Source of the DNA: Chytriomyces cf. hyalinus JEL632
Lineage: Eukaryota > Chytridiomycota > Chytridiomycetes > Chytridiales > Chytriomycetaceae
Reading direction: 5' to 3'
Assembly (NCBI GenBank): GCA_025435555.1
Contig: JAIWWG010000014.1
Location: 434,001 to 498,000 of the forward strand
DNA length: 64,000 nt
Below the pieces are notes generated by a model. The model had not been told where the DNA came from and searched no databases. It saw only the letters and a program-made list of their open reading frames with translations. A program made the translations under genes and the position numbers. Below, piece after piece: positions 1 to 10,502 of this stretch; positions within the stretch are counted from its first letter, which is position 1, and every line of letters starts with the position of its first letter.

Positions 1-388
1 CTCATCTTTCTTCTGGATGTTTTTCAGTCTCTGTCTTTTCATCCAATCATTTTATTCGATAGTTGTTTTACAAGCTACCTCTTTGTTCTGTTTTTTTTGA
101 TTCACACAATGGGTCACTTGACCATTGTTCTTAGTGTTTCTTACTTATATCTGTCTCTCCCTTGAGAGCAGAATCTTATCGTCTACTATTTTGTGCTCTG
201 TTGCAGTATTGTTCTTACCGACTGCGTATATCTTTAGGTTTGCATGCTACGACATTCTTTCTTAGTTTATTGTGCTAATAGTGGAGTCTTTAGTTGATCT
301 ATTAAAAGAGTAGTTACTATCGATACGAGCTTTAAGAACTTCTAAGACGATCGCTATATAGTCGTGTACCAGCGTCTATATTTTTACA
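1..388 (+). repeat. 5' LTR of Copia element A (partial)
   Basis: This stretch matches the copy starting near 4540, beginning with the shared ctcatctttcttctgg segment and ending in a terminal ACA. Roughly the first 70 bp of the LTR lie outside the window. Scattered substitutions separate it from the 3' LTR, so the insertion is not very recent. Confidence 0.9.
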
Positions 389-400
389 CGTTATCAGCAC
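389..400 (+). promoter_or_regulatory. Primer-binding site of Copia element A
   Basis: CGTTATCAGCAC follows the LTR end directly. It does not complement a tRNA 3' CCA end. It complements the anticodon arm of eukaryotic tRNA-Ile(IAU) if inosine-34 pairs with C. This suggests Copia-style priming by a 5' half-tRNA. The tRNA assignment is an inference; the position and the identical copy in element B are seen directly. Confidence 0.7.
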
Positions 401-449
401 CATTCTACTTGGACGATTCACTTTCATCAGAATATTTCAAGTTACAACA

Positions 450-3400
450 ATGTCAGACGATTCATACAAAGGACTTCCTGTCTTTGATGCAACGACTGAA
501 AACTGGCCACTATTTTATCTGAAAGTTCGTCTCTACTTGGAGTCGAAGGATCTTCTATATATTATCACTCGTGACCGAGACGATCTACCTGTTGCTGGGG
601 AATCAGCTGATCAGAAATCTCAACGTGTCAAGGAGGCCAGCACAAGAGCTAAAGACGATGTTAAAGTCAGAAGTCTCTTAGTCAACAAATTCTCGTCTGA
701 GGCAGCCAATATGGTTGGCCGTGAGCCTTCAGCATTTTTAATGGTAAAAATTCTGGGTGAAAATTTTCAAAGTCAGTCAGCGAACTCAGTTCTAATTCGG
801 CTGGACAAATTATTTGAGATCAAGTATGACTCTTCCAAGTCTATGTCGTCTCATATTTCAACCATCAACGCGTCAATTCAATCTTTGAAGGAATCTGGCG
901 AACTTGATTGGGATAAACTACATCAAGTAGTTCTGTTACGGTCGATCCCTCGTACAACTGAGTGGAATCCGATTACCAGTTCTCTCAAAACTATGGAGAG
1001 TGGTTTAACCAAGGAGAAAATTATTCGAACGTTGCTTGAAGCGGAAATCGATTCGAAATCCCAAGGAATGGGTCCGCGGGAAAAATCTCAGAAAAGTTCT
1101 ACAGCTTTCAATGCTGGTAGTAACAAATCCAATACTAATTCGGGTAATGGTAACGGTTCGGTCATCAAATGCCACCGTTGTGGTAAGAATGGGCACATGC
1201 AGAAGGACTGTCACGTGAATCCCAAGAACTTCGACAAGTCGGTCTTGTCGAGTAATTCTAGTACTACGGGTAATGCTAATAATGCATCCAAGAAGTCTGG
1301 TAAGAATCAGGAAGGTGACAAAGTCAAGTTCTCATTCTGTGCTGCCAGCAAGCATCAATATCAATCCTCAGAGACGATCAAAAAGTCAGATTGGATTAAA
1401 GACAGTGGCGCATCAGACATTTATTGTAACAATCGTCACGCTTTCAAAAATTTTGTTGCAAGAAAATCTCAAGTCGAGATTGCAAATGGAAAACTGGACA
1501 CTACACTCGGTCATGGTTCAGTTGAAGTCGAAGCTACATTATCGAATGGTACAACTCACCGGATCGAATTCAAAGATGTAATCTACGCACCCAACTTCAA
1601 ATTCAATTTGTTGTCTACTATCTCGTTGGACAAACACGGTTTGAAAGAAGTCACTGAAAATGGGACCAGTACCTTTTATAAGGATACCACGGAGGTAATG
1701 ACTGCAACCAAAGTAGACAATCGGTGGATTATGAATTTTGAGGTCATAATCAACGGTACAGCTCTATCAGCTATTCAAAACGATTACGAAATTCTACATC
1801 GACGCATGTGCCACATCAGCCACGCGAGTATACTGAAATTGTCGAAAATCGTTGATAATCTCAAAGTGCCACCAGTACCACCTAATTTTCAATGTGACGC
1901 CTGTGTCGAAAACAAATGACGAGGCGTCCATTCAAGAGTTCTGCAAATCCACGGATGTAAATATCCACTCGAGTTGGTTCACATGGATTTTGCAATTATC
2001 AACACACCCTGGTCGAAATGGGGAAACGGTAATATTGGTTTTAACAGACGATGCCACACTGTGTCGGTTCACGTTTCCGATGAAAGGGCGTTCTGGCGAC
2101 GAAATTGTCGAAAATTTTAAACCATGGCTTACCTGGGCAGAACGAATGTCCGGTAAAACATTGAAAGTTATTCGGTCCGACAATGCCAAGGAATTTATCC
2201 ACGGCACGTTCAAAAACTTTATTGTCGAACTCGGTATTGAGCAGCAAGTCTCGGTACCCTATGAGCATGAGCAAAATGGGATGGCAGAGGTCTCTAATCG
2301 GATTATTCTTGATCGAGCCAGGACTATTCTCAATGACTCTCCATTGGCTAAAAATTTCTGGCCATATGCTATTCTAAATGCGACGTACATATCTAATCGA
2401 TCACCTGTCGTCCATAATGATTCTATGACTCCGATTGAGATGTTTACTGGTATCAAGCCAAATCTCGGTAATCTGGTAGTATTGGTTCAAAAGGTTTTCA
2501 CGTCTACCTGCTGAACATCTTAAGGGTCGTAACAAATTGGATGTACGTACTGTTGCCTGCTATTTTTTGGGCTACACTAGTCACATCAACACCTATAACG
2601 TGGTTGCCACCAATTGGTCTGAAATTTTTACGACAACCCAACGTCAAATTTGTGGAAATCAACATCACTGATCCTATAAGTGATCAGGTCGCACCTCACA
2701 ATGTCGAATTTTTATGACGACGATATTGAGGATTCTCATGATCAGGAGGAGTTTATTGATCAGGAGGAGATTGTTGATCAGGGAAATGTCAGTGACGAGT
2801 CGGACTTCAGTGAATGGAGATACCCGCACCCCCACCTCGTCGATCAACACGAATTCCAGTACCACGTAAGGGTTGGAACTCATCACGAAACTCGGTTCAT
2901 TATGCTTTCTTGTCGAACGGTATCGATGTCAAAGATCCACGCGTTGTGGAAGCTCGTACTGTTGAAATTAACCAACTCAAGAATTTTGGAGTTTGGGAAC
3001 ATGTACCGAAATCTAAAGATATGCACGTCATTGGGTGTAGGTTTGTTGATGTACAGAAAAAGGATTCTCAAGGAAATCCTGGTAAATTCAAGTCTCGATT
3101 GGTAGCTCAAGGTTTTACAATGATCGAGGGTGTCGAGTACTTTGACACGTTTGCACCGGTAGCCAGGCCGTATTCAATCAGGATGTTTATGATCATGTGC
3201 TGTGATCACGATCTGGAGATGTATCAAGCTGACGTACGTAATGCTTTCGTTCAAGCCAAGCTGGATGACGAAGTGTACATGAGGCAACCTCCTGGATTTG
3301 AAGAGTACCCTTTTGGTAAAGGTGTACCAACCGTTCTAAAGCTTCTACGGGCATTGTACGGTACAAAGCAAGCTGCTAGAGCGTGGAACAAGACGTTTAG

Positions 3401-4448
3401 CAGTTCATTGAAAGATCTCGGTTTCAAGCCAAGTGTCTTCGACCCATGTATTTTCACACGTGGGAAACTCACGGACAAGGATTTCATCATGTTAATCTTA
3501 ATCGTGGACGATTTTCTGTGTGGTATTGCCAGGAGCAACAAGTCTCTCTGGGCCAAGTTCGTTAAGGAGTTATCTGCCAAATTTGAAATCAAGGATTTAG
3601 GTGTAGTGGAACGTTTCGTTGGTATGCAAGTCATGAGGGACGAGTCTCGGATCTATCTATCACAGAAGCCATCTCTGGGTGAGATGCTAACTCATTTTGG
3701 TATGACGGAAGCTACTACAAGGGAAACGCCAATGGTAGGCACTCCAGTAGCACCTTCAGATGACAACGACACCACAACACAACCTTACAGGAGTCTCATT
3801 GGATGTCTCTTGTACCCTACTCAATGGACAAGACCAGACCTAGCCTTTGCTGTTGGTAGTCTTAGTAGATTCAATAATAAGCCAAGTGATGTTCACTGGA
3901 AGCACGCTACCGATGTTTTACGGTACATTAAACAATCACTGGACCTCTGTCTAGTGTTCACACGGTGCAAGGAGTTCCACCATGTCGGCTACGCGGATGC
4001 TGAATGGTTAACAGACACGATTGACTGTCGTTTCACATACGGCTACATCACGTTCTTGGACTCAAACATTATGCACTGGAAAAGTAAACGATCTGGAGGA
4101 GTTGTAGGTTCAACAACAGCTGCCGAATTGGAGAGCGTCTATATGTGCCTCACTCATATGATCTGGGAACGCGATTTACTCAAGTCTCTGGGAATTGTAA
4201 CCAAGAGGATGAAGATTTTCAATGACAATATGGCCTTGATCAAGATTCTGAACAGCGAAAGGATGCTGGACAGGACTAAGCACATGGCGGTGAAAATTGA
4301 GTTTATTCGTGAGTACATCAACAAGCAAGAGCTCAATGTGGAACACATCAGCACTACTGAAATGAAGGCTGACATGTTCACAAAGAGTCTTGGCAAGATT
4401 TTGTTCAAGAAGGGAGTGGATGGAATTGGTTTGGTAAGCCATACATGA
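450..4448 (+). pseudogene. Gag-Pol of Copia element A, broken
   Basis: The first ORF (450-1919) starts at ATG and carries Gag, a CCHC zinc knuckle (CX2CX4HX4C) near residues 240-254, the aspartic protease motif DSGAS near residue 325, and the start of the GAG-pre-integrase region. It stops at a TGA (1917-1919) just after the integrase zinc-binding cysteines. The integrase core continues after a frame change near 2000, with RSDN and the catalytic Glu in MAEV retained, and stops at 2514. After another frame change the reverse transcriptase and RNase H are read from about 2814 to 4448. That part has the RT catalytic IVDD and a full RNase H. At least one stop and two or three frameshifts make it non-functional as read. 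Confidence 0.9.
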
Positions 4449-4467
4449 TTGTACATGTGTGGAGGAG

Positions 4468-4925
4468 TGTTGAATTCAGTCGTAGGACGCATAATTCTTT
4501 ATTTACACATTGCCAATCTTAATTATTTCTTTACGATCACTCATCTTTCTTCTGGATGTTTTTCAGTCTCTGTCTTTTCATCCAATCATTTTATTCGATA
4601 GTTGTTTTACAAGCTACCTCTTTGTTCTGTTTTTTTTGATTCACACAATGGGTCACTTGACCATTGTTCTTTGTGTTTCGTATTTGACATCTGCTTCTCC
4701 CTTGAGAACAGATCTTTATCTTCTACTATTTGCTCTCTGTTGCAGTATTGTTCTTATCGACTGCGTATATCCTTAGGTTAGCCAGTTATGATACTTCTTC
4801 TTTCTTACGCTAATAGTTGTATGATTCCTTAGTTGATATATTAAAGAGTAGTAACTATCGATACAAGCTTTAAGAACTTCACGAAGATCGCTATATAGTC
4901 GTGTTCCAGCGCCTATATTTCTACA
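4468..4925 (+). repeat. 3' LTR of Copia element A
   Basis: This 458-bp repeat begins TGTTGAATTC and ends TCTACA, so it has standard TG...CA ends. It repeats positions 1-388 with scattered differences. The first bases are confirmed by the inverted copy that ends at 5677. Confidence 0.9.
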
Positions 4926-5677
4926 ATCAGAAGGTGCTACTGGAGTGCCTACCATTGGCGTTTCCCTTGTAGTAGCATCAGTCATGCCAAAATGAGTTAG
5001 CATCTCATCCAGAGATGGCTTCTGTGATAGATAGATTTGAGACTTGTCCCTCATGACTTGCATACCGACAAATCGTTCCACTACACCTAAATCCTTGATT
5101 TCAAACTAAGCTGACAACTCCTCAATGAACTTGGCCCAGAGAGAATTGTTGCTCCTGGCAATACCACACAGAAAATTGTCCACAATCAAGATTAACATAA
5201 TGAAGTCCTTGTCCGTGAGCTTCCCAAGTGTGAAAATACAAGGGTCAAAGATACTTGGCTTGAAACCGAGATCCTTCAGAGAACTGCTAAACGTTTTGTT
5301 CCATGCCCTAGCAGCTTGCTTTGTACCATACAATGCTCGTAGTAGCCTTAGAATGGTGGGTACATCTTTACCAAATGGGTACTCTTCGAATCCAGGAGGT
5401 TGCTTCATGTACACTTGTAGTAGAAGATAAGAATCAGTTCTCAAAGGAGAAACTGATGTTAAGTAAGAAACACTAGGAACAATGGTCAAATGACCCATTG
5501 TGTAAAGTGACAAAGAGAACAAAGAAGTAGCTTGTAAAATAACTATCGAATAAGGTGATTGGATGAAAAAGACAAAGCCTAAAAAACATCCAGAAGAAAG
5601 ATGAGTGATTGTAAAGATATAATTAAGATTGGCAATGTGTAAATAAAGAATTTCGCGTCTTACGACAGAATTCAACA
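4926..5677 (-). mobile_element. Inverted Copia fragment (partial LTR fused to RT piece)
   Basis: Read on the minus strand, 5677-5417 matches the first ~260 bp of the element A LTR, starting at its TGTTGAATTC end. It joins abruptly to 5416-4926, which encodes part of the reverse transcriptase (from VYMKQPPGFEE to the RETPMVGTPVAPSD segment) and corresponds to about 3270-3760 of element A. Nucleotide differences from element A show it is a separate copy. The fragment abuts the 3' LTR of element A on one side and Argonaute sequence on the other. Confidence 0.85.
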
Positions 5678-6237
5678 AACTTGGGATTCCAGATCCCAAA
5701 ATCACTTTTGTGATTGTAAGCAAGCAACATTCCCACAGATTCTTCGCAGCTAATCGACGCGACGCGAACGTTAAGAATGGAAACTTGAAGCCGGGAACAG
5801 TTATTGACAAGGGTAATTGCCATTTTGACAGCAATTTGGAAACAATCATTGAATTTACTTTGATACGTTCAACAGGTGTGACGCATCCATTTGAATTTGA
5901 CCTTTACCTCTACTCGCATGCTGGAATCCAGTGCACGTCGCGGCCGATCCAATACCATGTTCTAGTGGATGAGAACCAGTTTTCGGCAGACGAGTTCCAA
6001 GAAATCACTTACTCAATGTGCTACACGTACGCGCGCGCAACCAAATCTGTTTCACTCACACCCGCTGTTTATTACGCGCACTTGGCTGCAGACCGAGCGC
6101 GGTACCATCGTCCTGGCGGTGTGAATGGGTCCGAGTCCGGTACTGGTGGGTCAATTGTCGGCGGTTCTTCTGCGGAGGCAGCGGCCATTGCCGAATGTCA
6201 TTCTGTCGTAATCAAGGCGAAAATGTATTATATTTGA
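5678..6237 (+). pseudogene. AGO: Argonaute, C-terminal PIWI fragment truncated by retrotransposon
   Basis: Reading enters from the retroelement junction with PKITFVIVSK and continues through the end of a PIWI domain: FFAANRRDAN, EFDLYLYSHAGIQ, SRPIQYHVL, YARATKSVSL and VYYAHLAADRARYH, ending at a natural stop. A 63-bp in-frame intron (5813-5875) joins IDKG to VTHPFEFD. The His of the YYAHL motif is the last residue of the slicer DEDH tetrad. The other three residues and the N, PAZ and MID domains are absent from the window. They may lie beyond the left edge, on the far side of the Copia insertion. Alternatively the retroelement sits in an intron whose acceptor would be the cag at 5690-5692; the short introns here make that less likely. 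Confidence 0.88.
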
Positions 6238-6442
6238 AGGGTTGTTTTTTACTTATCACTTTGCTTCATAAATCATTTTGGTTCCAATGAGGGAAAATTT
6301 TTAACGGGGGCAGGGACAGAAAGAGTAAGGCGCGTACATGATTGTTGTTATTGGATAAAGCGCATGCATGTTCTCGCAAAAACTTGTTTTCCGTTGTTTC
6401 TTTTTTAGATTGATAAAGGCGCTTTCTTCTCACCAGAAATGA

Positions 6443-7320
6443 TCACTGGTTCCGACGCTCTTTGATTGTATTCCGCACATTCGTTGCAGCAGATTTATAC
6501 GCACCGCGTTGACCCATATCAAAGCCCATTGCCCGCAATCGTCTCGCAACCACCGGCGTCACCACAGCAACAAGTCCAAGTTTCACCGGAACAAACAACT
6601 TTGTCATGACCTGGGTTTCGAAAATGCTACGATGAGAAAAACAGCAAAAGAAAAGAAAGAGAAAATCACTTCACACCATTGCAAGCAGCACATTCGTTCC
6701 AAGGGTCAAAACCGCCTCCGTCTTCAAAACTTCGGGCAAGAAATCAAAAAAGGACTTTTTGCCGCCTTCCGTCGTATCTTCGTTATCCTTCACTGGAACA
6801 GATTTAGATTCGGCAGCCGTAATTGCGTCTTCGGCTTTTTTTTCACTCTCGAGACCAATGGCAACTTTTGCGTTATGAACCCATCGCAGAATCATTTCGC
6901 GATCGACGCCAAGGAAATAAATTGACGATAGACAGCACACGAATGTGATGGATGAAAAGAAAAAGTAGACGCCAACTGCGAGGGGTCCATATTCTCTATG
7001 ATGTTTAAATTAGGCAAATGATCTTTTTTTTTTTTTTTTGATTGCAGTGTCGAAAAAGACGGGCTATACCTGATCATACTCGACATCTTTCCAGGTTCCT
7101 TCTTTTCGGAAAAGTTTCTCTTTGTTGCTGTTCCGAATGAACGGATTGAGAAGCGGTGGTGCAACAGTGATGGCTGGAATGCGACAGTTCTTTGGACAGG
7201 AAGCGGTGCGTGAAAACGAGACAGATTTGCAAAGTTTCGAGACCGGAGCACGGACTGCGAGATGGAGAAGAGACGGCGGGCAGCCATTCGTTGTCTGTGT
7301 GAGAGACCCAGCGAGATCAT
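6443..7320 (-). CDS. FAM210/DUF1279-family mitochondrial membrane protein
   Basis: Three exons (7320-7070, 6995-6677, 6610-6443) join in phase across introns of 74 and 66 bp. Initiation is at 7320 or at a second Met (7287, MAARRLFS), giving 245 or 234 residues. The N-terminus is Arg/Ser-rich without acidic residues, as in a mitochondrial presequence. The DUF1279 core follows: REYGPLAVGVYFFFSS with a transmembrane helix, LGVDREMIL, then after an acidic linker LGTNVLLAMV and a C-terminal VPVKLGLVAVVTPVVARRLR. FAM210A/B proteins act in mitochondria, in translation and haem synthesis in animals; the fungal role is not established. It is transcribed divergently from the Lnt-like gene. Confidence 0.8.
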
Positions 7321-7392
7321 TATTTTTGATTTATTTCTATTTCTAATTTATCGATTGATTTTAAATTCGTCAAAGGGAGCCACGTTGAGTTG
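7321..7392. promoter_or_regulatory. Divergent promoter between DUF1279 and Lnt-like genes
   Basis: Only about 72 bp separate the two divergent start codons (105 bp if the DUF1279 protein starts at 7287). Both core promoters must lie here or overlap the coding ends. The sequence is AT-rich (ttatttttgatttatttctatttc). No specific factor site was recognised. Confidence 0.45.
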
Positions 7393-9267
7393 ATGAAAGC
7401 CATCGACACGATCACCGCACTGCTCCCATGTCTCGGGATAATCGCACAGCAACAACTCGGTCTGCAGTGCAGTATCGCTACAGTCTGTGCGCTGCGCAAT
7501 GCGCTCCATCCATCGAGTGATCTCCGCTCATTCTCTCAGAAGCAAGCCGTACTCCTCTCTTCCCTGTGCATAGCTCTATCACTGTGCGCGTACTTATCAG
7601 GCAGAGACTCACCACTCTCTTCTTTTGCGCTGAGCATTGCCGTGGGTGCCGTCCAGACACTTCCCATACTTGCCTTGAGCGCAATCAGCCACCTGCTGAG
7701 CCAGACGCCAAACATGCTTAGTAACCTAATGAGCCATCATGCGCTCATCCCGCTCTCATATACGGCAATGTTTATGCTCGCGCGCAATTTCTCACCTTTT
7801 GGATCGTGGCCATCGTGGCCGTTTGCGTACGCATTGGACCCGAGTTTAAAACAGATGGCTTCAGTGGGTGGATTGCCGATGATTGATTTGTATATGGCGT
7901 TGTGGGCGGAGTGTGTTGTGTCGGTGGCGCAATCAGTAGTGGCACAGTTACGCGTAATTGAAACTTACGACGCTGTTCCGGAATCTTCCGAGACGGGTTC
8001 CTTGCATGAGAACTTGCAACATGATCAAGATTTGATCCAAGTCTATGACGCTGATACCTCTCCGCTCTTGCCCAAGAACGAGGATCCGCACGCGTCGCAC
8101 CTGCTTGCATATCTTAACACCCCTTTCGCTGTAATGGCATTGCTACTCGCAGTATCACTCATGTCAACATCTTTATACTCCATCCACCCACTCCCAGAGT
8201 CTGAATCAACGTTTATTAAATTGGGCTGTGTGGCAGACTTCCGTACAACGCAACCCCTCCTCTTCAGCACCGTCTCACTCAACGAAACCACAGTCGCCGA
8301 CCATTACTTGTCCGAAACAAACATTCTCGCAGCGCAGGGTGCTAAAATCATTCTCTGGCCAGAGAGTCCCGGAATCTTGACACAATCAACAGCCTCTCTA
8401 AACCAACTGCTTTCACGCGCGCATGAAATTGCTGCTCGATACAAAGTGTACATTGGCGTCACATACCTTCATCCAGCATCCTCGCTCGGAGAGTCGAAAC
8501 TTCCCTTTGACCCTGTCCGTGGGAAACTTGAAAACCGAATCAGTCTCATGGGCCCATCCTCAAAAGAACCCATCTTCACATATGTCAAAGCCCACCCAGT
8601 CCCACTCGTCGAAACATCTCGCATGGTATCCGGTGCAGTAACTCCACCACCCGTTGCAATGCTCGACGCAATCGTCAACCCCAAAAAGGGCTCGAAACGC
8701 GCTTTAAAAGTGAGCGCAGCAATTTGCTTGGATATGGATTTCCCAGGGTTATGGAACGGGATTGATCGTGATCTGGATCTTGTGTTGAGTCCAGCTGGGA
8801 CGTGGAGCGTTGGAGTTGGAGATGTGCATGTGACGATGGCTGGAGTTCGAGCCATTGAAAATGTGGGTGCTCTATTTTTGTGGCAAAATGTATCCATTTG
8901 ATGATCGTTCAACTTCCATTTTATTTCAAACTTGCAGGGATTCAGTATTCTCCGATGTGACGCACGCGGTGGAGTTTCTGGTTTCCTGAACCACCAAGGA
9001 AAACCGCAAGTTCTGTATCGCGGCGTGCAAATGCATGACTCGTTTCTGGTTTCTGTCGCGTTGCCTTTGAAGCCGCGTTGGACTTTGTATTCTGTTTTCG
9101 GCGACGGATTCATAGGTTCGGTGCTTGTTCTCGGAGCGGCGTTTGCAGCAGCGGATGCCAAGTATGCAGTCAGGAGCCGAATCTGGGCAAAAGTTTACGA
9201 TGCGATGTTGCCAAAGCGGCTTCTTGGCTTGTTTTCTCGCACAGGGGAGACTTGTAATGCCGCCTGA
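7393..9267 (+). CDS. Apolipoprotein N-acyltransferase-like protein (polytopic membrane domain + CN-hydrolase)
   Basis: Two exons (7393-8889, 8938-9267; 48-bp intron) encode 608 residues. The first ~260 residues are hydrophobic with several predicted helices. Then comes a nitrilase-fold domain with the expected triad: Glu in LWPES (about residue 324), Lys in KAHPVP (about 399) and Cys in ICLDMDFP (about 446). The layout matches bacterial Lnt, which transfers an acyl chain to the N-terminal Cys of lipoproteins. Fungi have no such lipoprotein pathway, so the substrate is unknown; an amidase or acyltransferase at an endomembrane is possible. After the second catalytic region a further hydrophobic stretch (FIGSVLVLGAAFAAA) suggests a C-terminal membrane helix, as in Lnt. 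The start chosen is the first ATG in frame. Confidence 0.8.
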
Positions 9268-9368
9268 ATTGTATATCCATTTTCGTTTAAATAGTTTCAG
9301 TCTATTGCAGTTTCGCTTTATTGCAGCATGCATCAGCGGTGCATATAAACAAAATAAAAGCGCGGATT

Positions 9369-9944
9369 TCACAAACGCCTTGTTTTCTTTCTTGAACAAG
9401 TGACAGAGATGATCTGAACTTCGTCTTCATCACTTTCGTCAAACGCGTTCAAAAGTTTCTCCGTCTCAACCTCTTCATCGCTATCCAACACAATCACGGG
9501 TCGAGGTTGCTTAGATGGCGTACTTGAGCCAGCATTTTCCAGTCTCGTTTTCAAAGATGCTCGATTGTTGCGGAATCGCGACTCGGCAGTGACAGACCGA
9601 TTTCGTTTTGTCGGTGTCCCAGAAGATGAACTCCTCCGCGCATCCAGCGATGTGGGTGTTCCAGACGCTCTTTGCTCACTTCTGTTTGAATTCGCTAGTG
9701 TCGCGACAGACCCACCACTCGGCAAATACACCCCAACACTGAACACCCACTCCACCAACGCCTTCAACGCCTTCAACCCGCTCTGAAACTTTATCGGAAC
9801 ATATCGACACGCATTCTCCGTAGGGGAAGCAATCTTGGGCGTCACACGCATAGACGCAACATTGATTGACAGCTTAATGCAACCTTGCGCAAACACATTG
9901 ATAATGAACGTTCTGGTTCTTTGCTGTTGCTGCTGAGGCATCAT
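9369..9944 (-). CDS. Uncharacterised protein with SUMO-interacting motifs
   Basis: A 191-residue ORF beginning MMPQQQQQ. No enzyme family was recognised. The N-terminal ~75 residues look folded. The middle is Ser/Thr/Arg-rich and probably disordered, and the tail holds PVIVLDSDEEVE followed by EDEVQIISV. The first is a textbook SUMO-interacting motif, a hydrophobic core followed by acidic residues; the second is a weaker inverted form. The last residues are basic (KKTRRL) and may serve nuclear import. An upstream 5' exon cannot be excluded. It lies downstream of, and on the same strand as, a small RING gene. It converges on the Lnt-like gene with about 100 bp between stops. Confidence 0.6.
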   Translation of the reverse strand: MMPQQQQQRTRTFIINVFAQGCIKLSINVASMRVTPKIASPTENACRYVPIKFQSGLKALKALVEWVFSVGVYLPSGGSVATLANSNRSEQRASGTPTSLDARRSSSSGTPTKRNRSVTAESRFRNNRASLKTRLENAGSSTPSKQPRPVIVLDSDEEVETEKLLNAFDESDEDEVQIISVTCSRKKTRRL

Positions 9945-10080
9945 GTATCCGAGTTTTATCCGCGCCGCAGCGTTCAGACAAGGTTTGCGGGGACCATGAG
10001 AGAAGCGTGTATATCGAATTCAGCGCTTGCATGAGATGCTTCGAATGAACAGCGGGCAAGTCGAGAATGTTTATATTCTT

Positions 10081-10452
10081 CTATTCGTTTGTTGATGGGG
10101 TAGTTGGTGGGGTAGTTGGTGGCGGCAGGGAAGAAGGAGCTGGTCGCTGTTTGTTTGGTGTGGTTGGGAACGCGTGGAATTGTTTGCGGCAAACTGGACA
10201 AGCAGAGACACCGCGTGACTGGGCTTGCGTCAAGCATGGTAGATGGAGGTCGTGGCCGCAGCCTAGTTTGATTGATTGATTGACATCTGTCAGAACAGCT
10301 GTCATCGGATGTTAGAGAGTGGGTCACCTGGGTTCATGATGGGCGTGCCTCCTCGGCGCATCAACACTTCTAAGCCTGATCCGTTTGCTGGATGCGATAC
10401 GGTGGAGACAGTCTGATCACGTACATATTGCGCATTCTTCTTCGCCGTTCAT
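10081..10452 (-). CDS. Small RING-finger protein
   Basis: Three short exons (10452-10425, 10375-10328, 10262-10081) join in phase through introns of 49 and 65 bp to give 85 residues. The first donor is the strong GTACGT, and the splice restores the second zinc cysteine. The joined product reads CAIC, then NPGCGHDLHLPC and CPVC. This is a full set of RING ligands (C-C-C-H-H-C-C-C), typical of an E3 ubiquitin ligase. A Pro/Thr-rich tail ends the protein. There is room for almost nothing besides the RING, so a partner or an unrecognised 5' exon may supply substrate binding. Confidence 0.72.
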
Positions 10453-10502
10453 TTTGTTTCCGTTGTGGTCAACTTTTTACAAAACAAATACATATTACGC
10501 GA

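Larger units (their letters stand above)
1..4925 (+). mobile_element. Copia-type LTR retrotransposon A (5' end cut by window edge)
   Basis: Two direct copies of the same terminal repeat flank an internal region that encodes Gag, protease, integrase, reverse transcriptase and RNase H in Copia (Ty1) order. The 5' LTR enters from outside the window. The 3' LTR runs 4468-4925 and is preceded by a purine-rich tract (gtggaggag) suited to plus-strand priming. The coding region is broken by an in-frame stop and at least two frameshifts, so this copy is probably not autonomous. An inverted fragment of a relative is attached to its right end. Confidence 0.93.

Noticed and set aside
4510-4776. 88-residue ORF
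   Set aside because: Lies wholly inside the Copia A LTR and is hydrophobic only through T-rich composition.
8469-9161. 230-residue minus-strand ORF
   Set aside because: Antisense shadow of the catalytic part of the Lnt-like gene.
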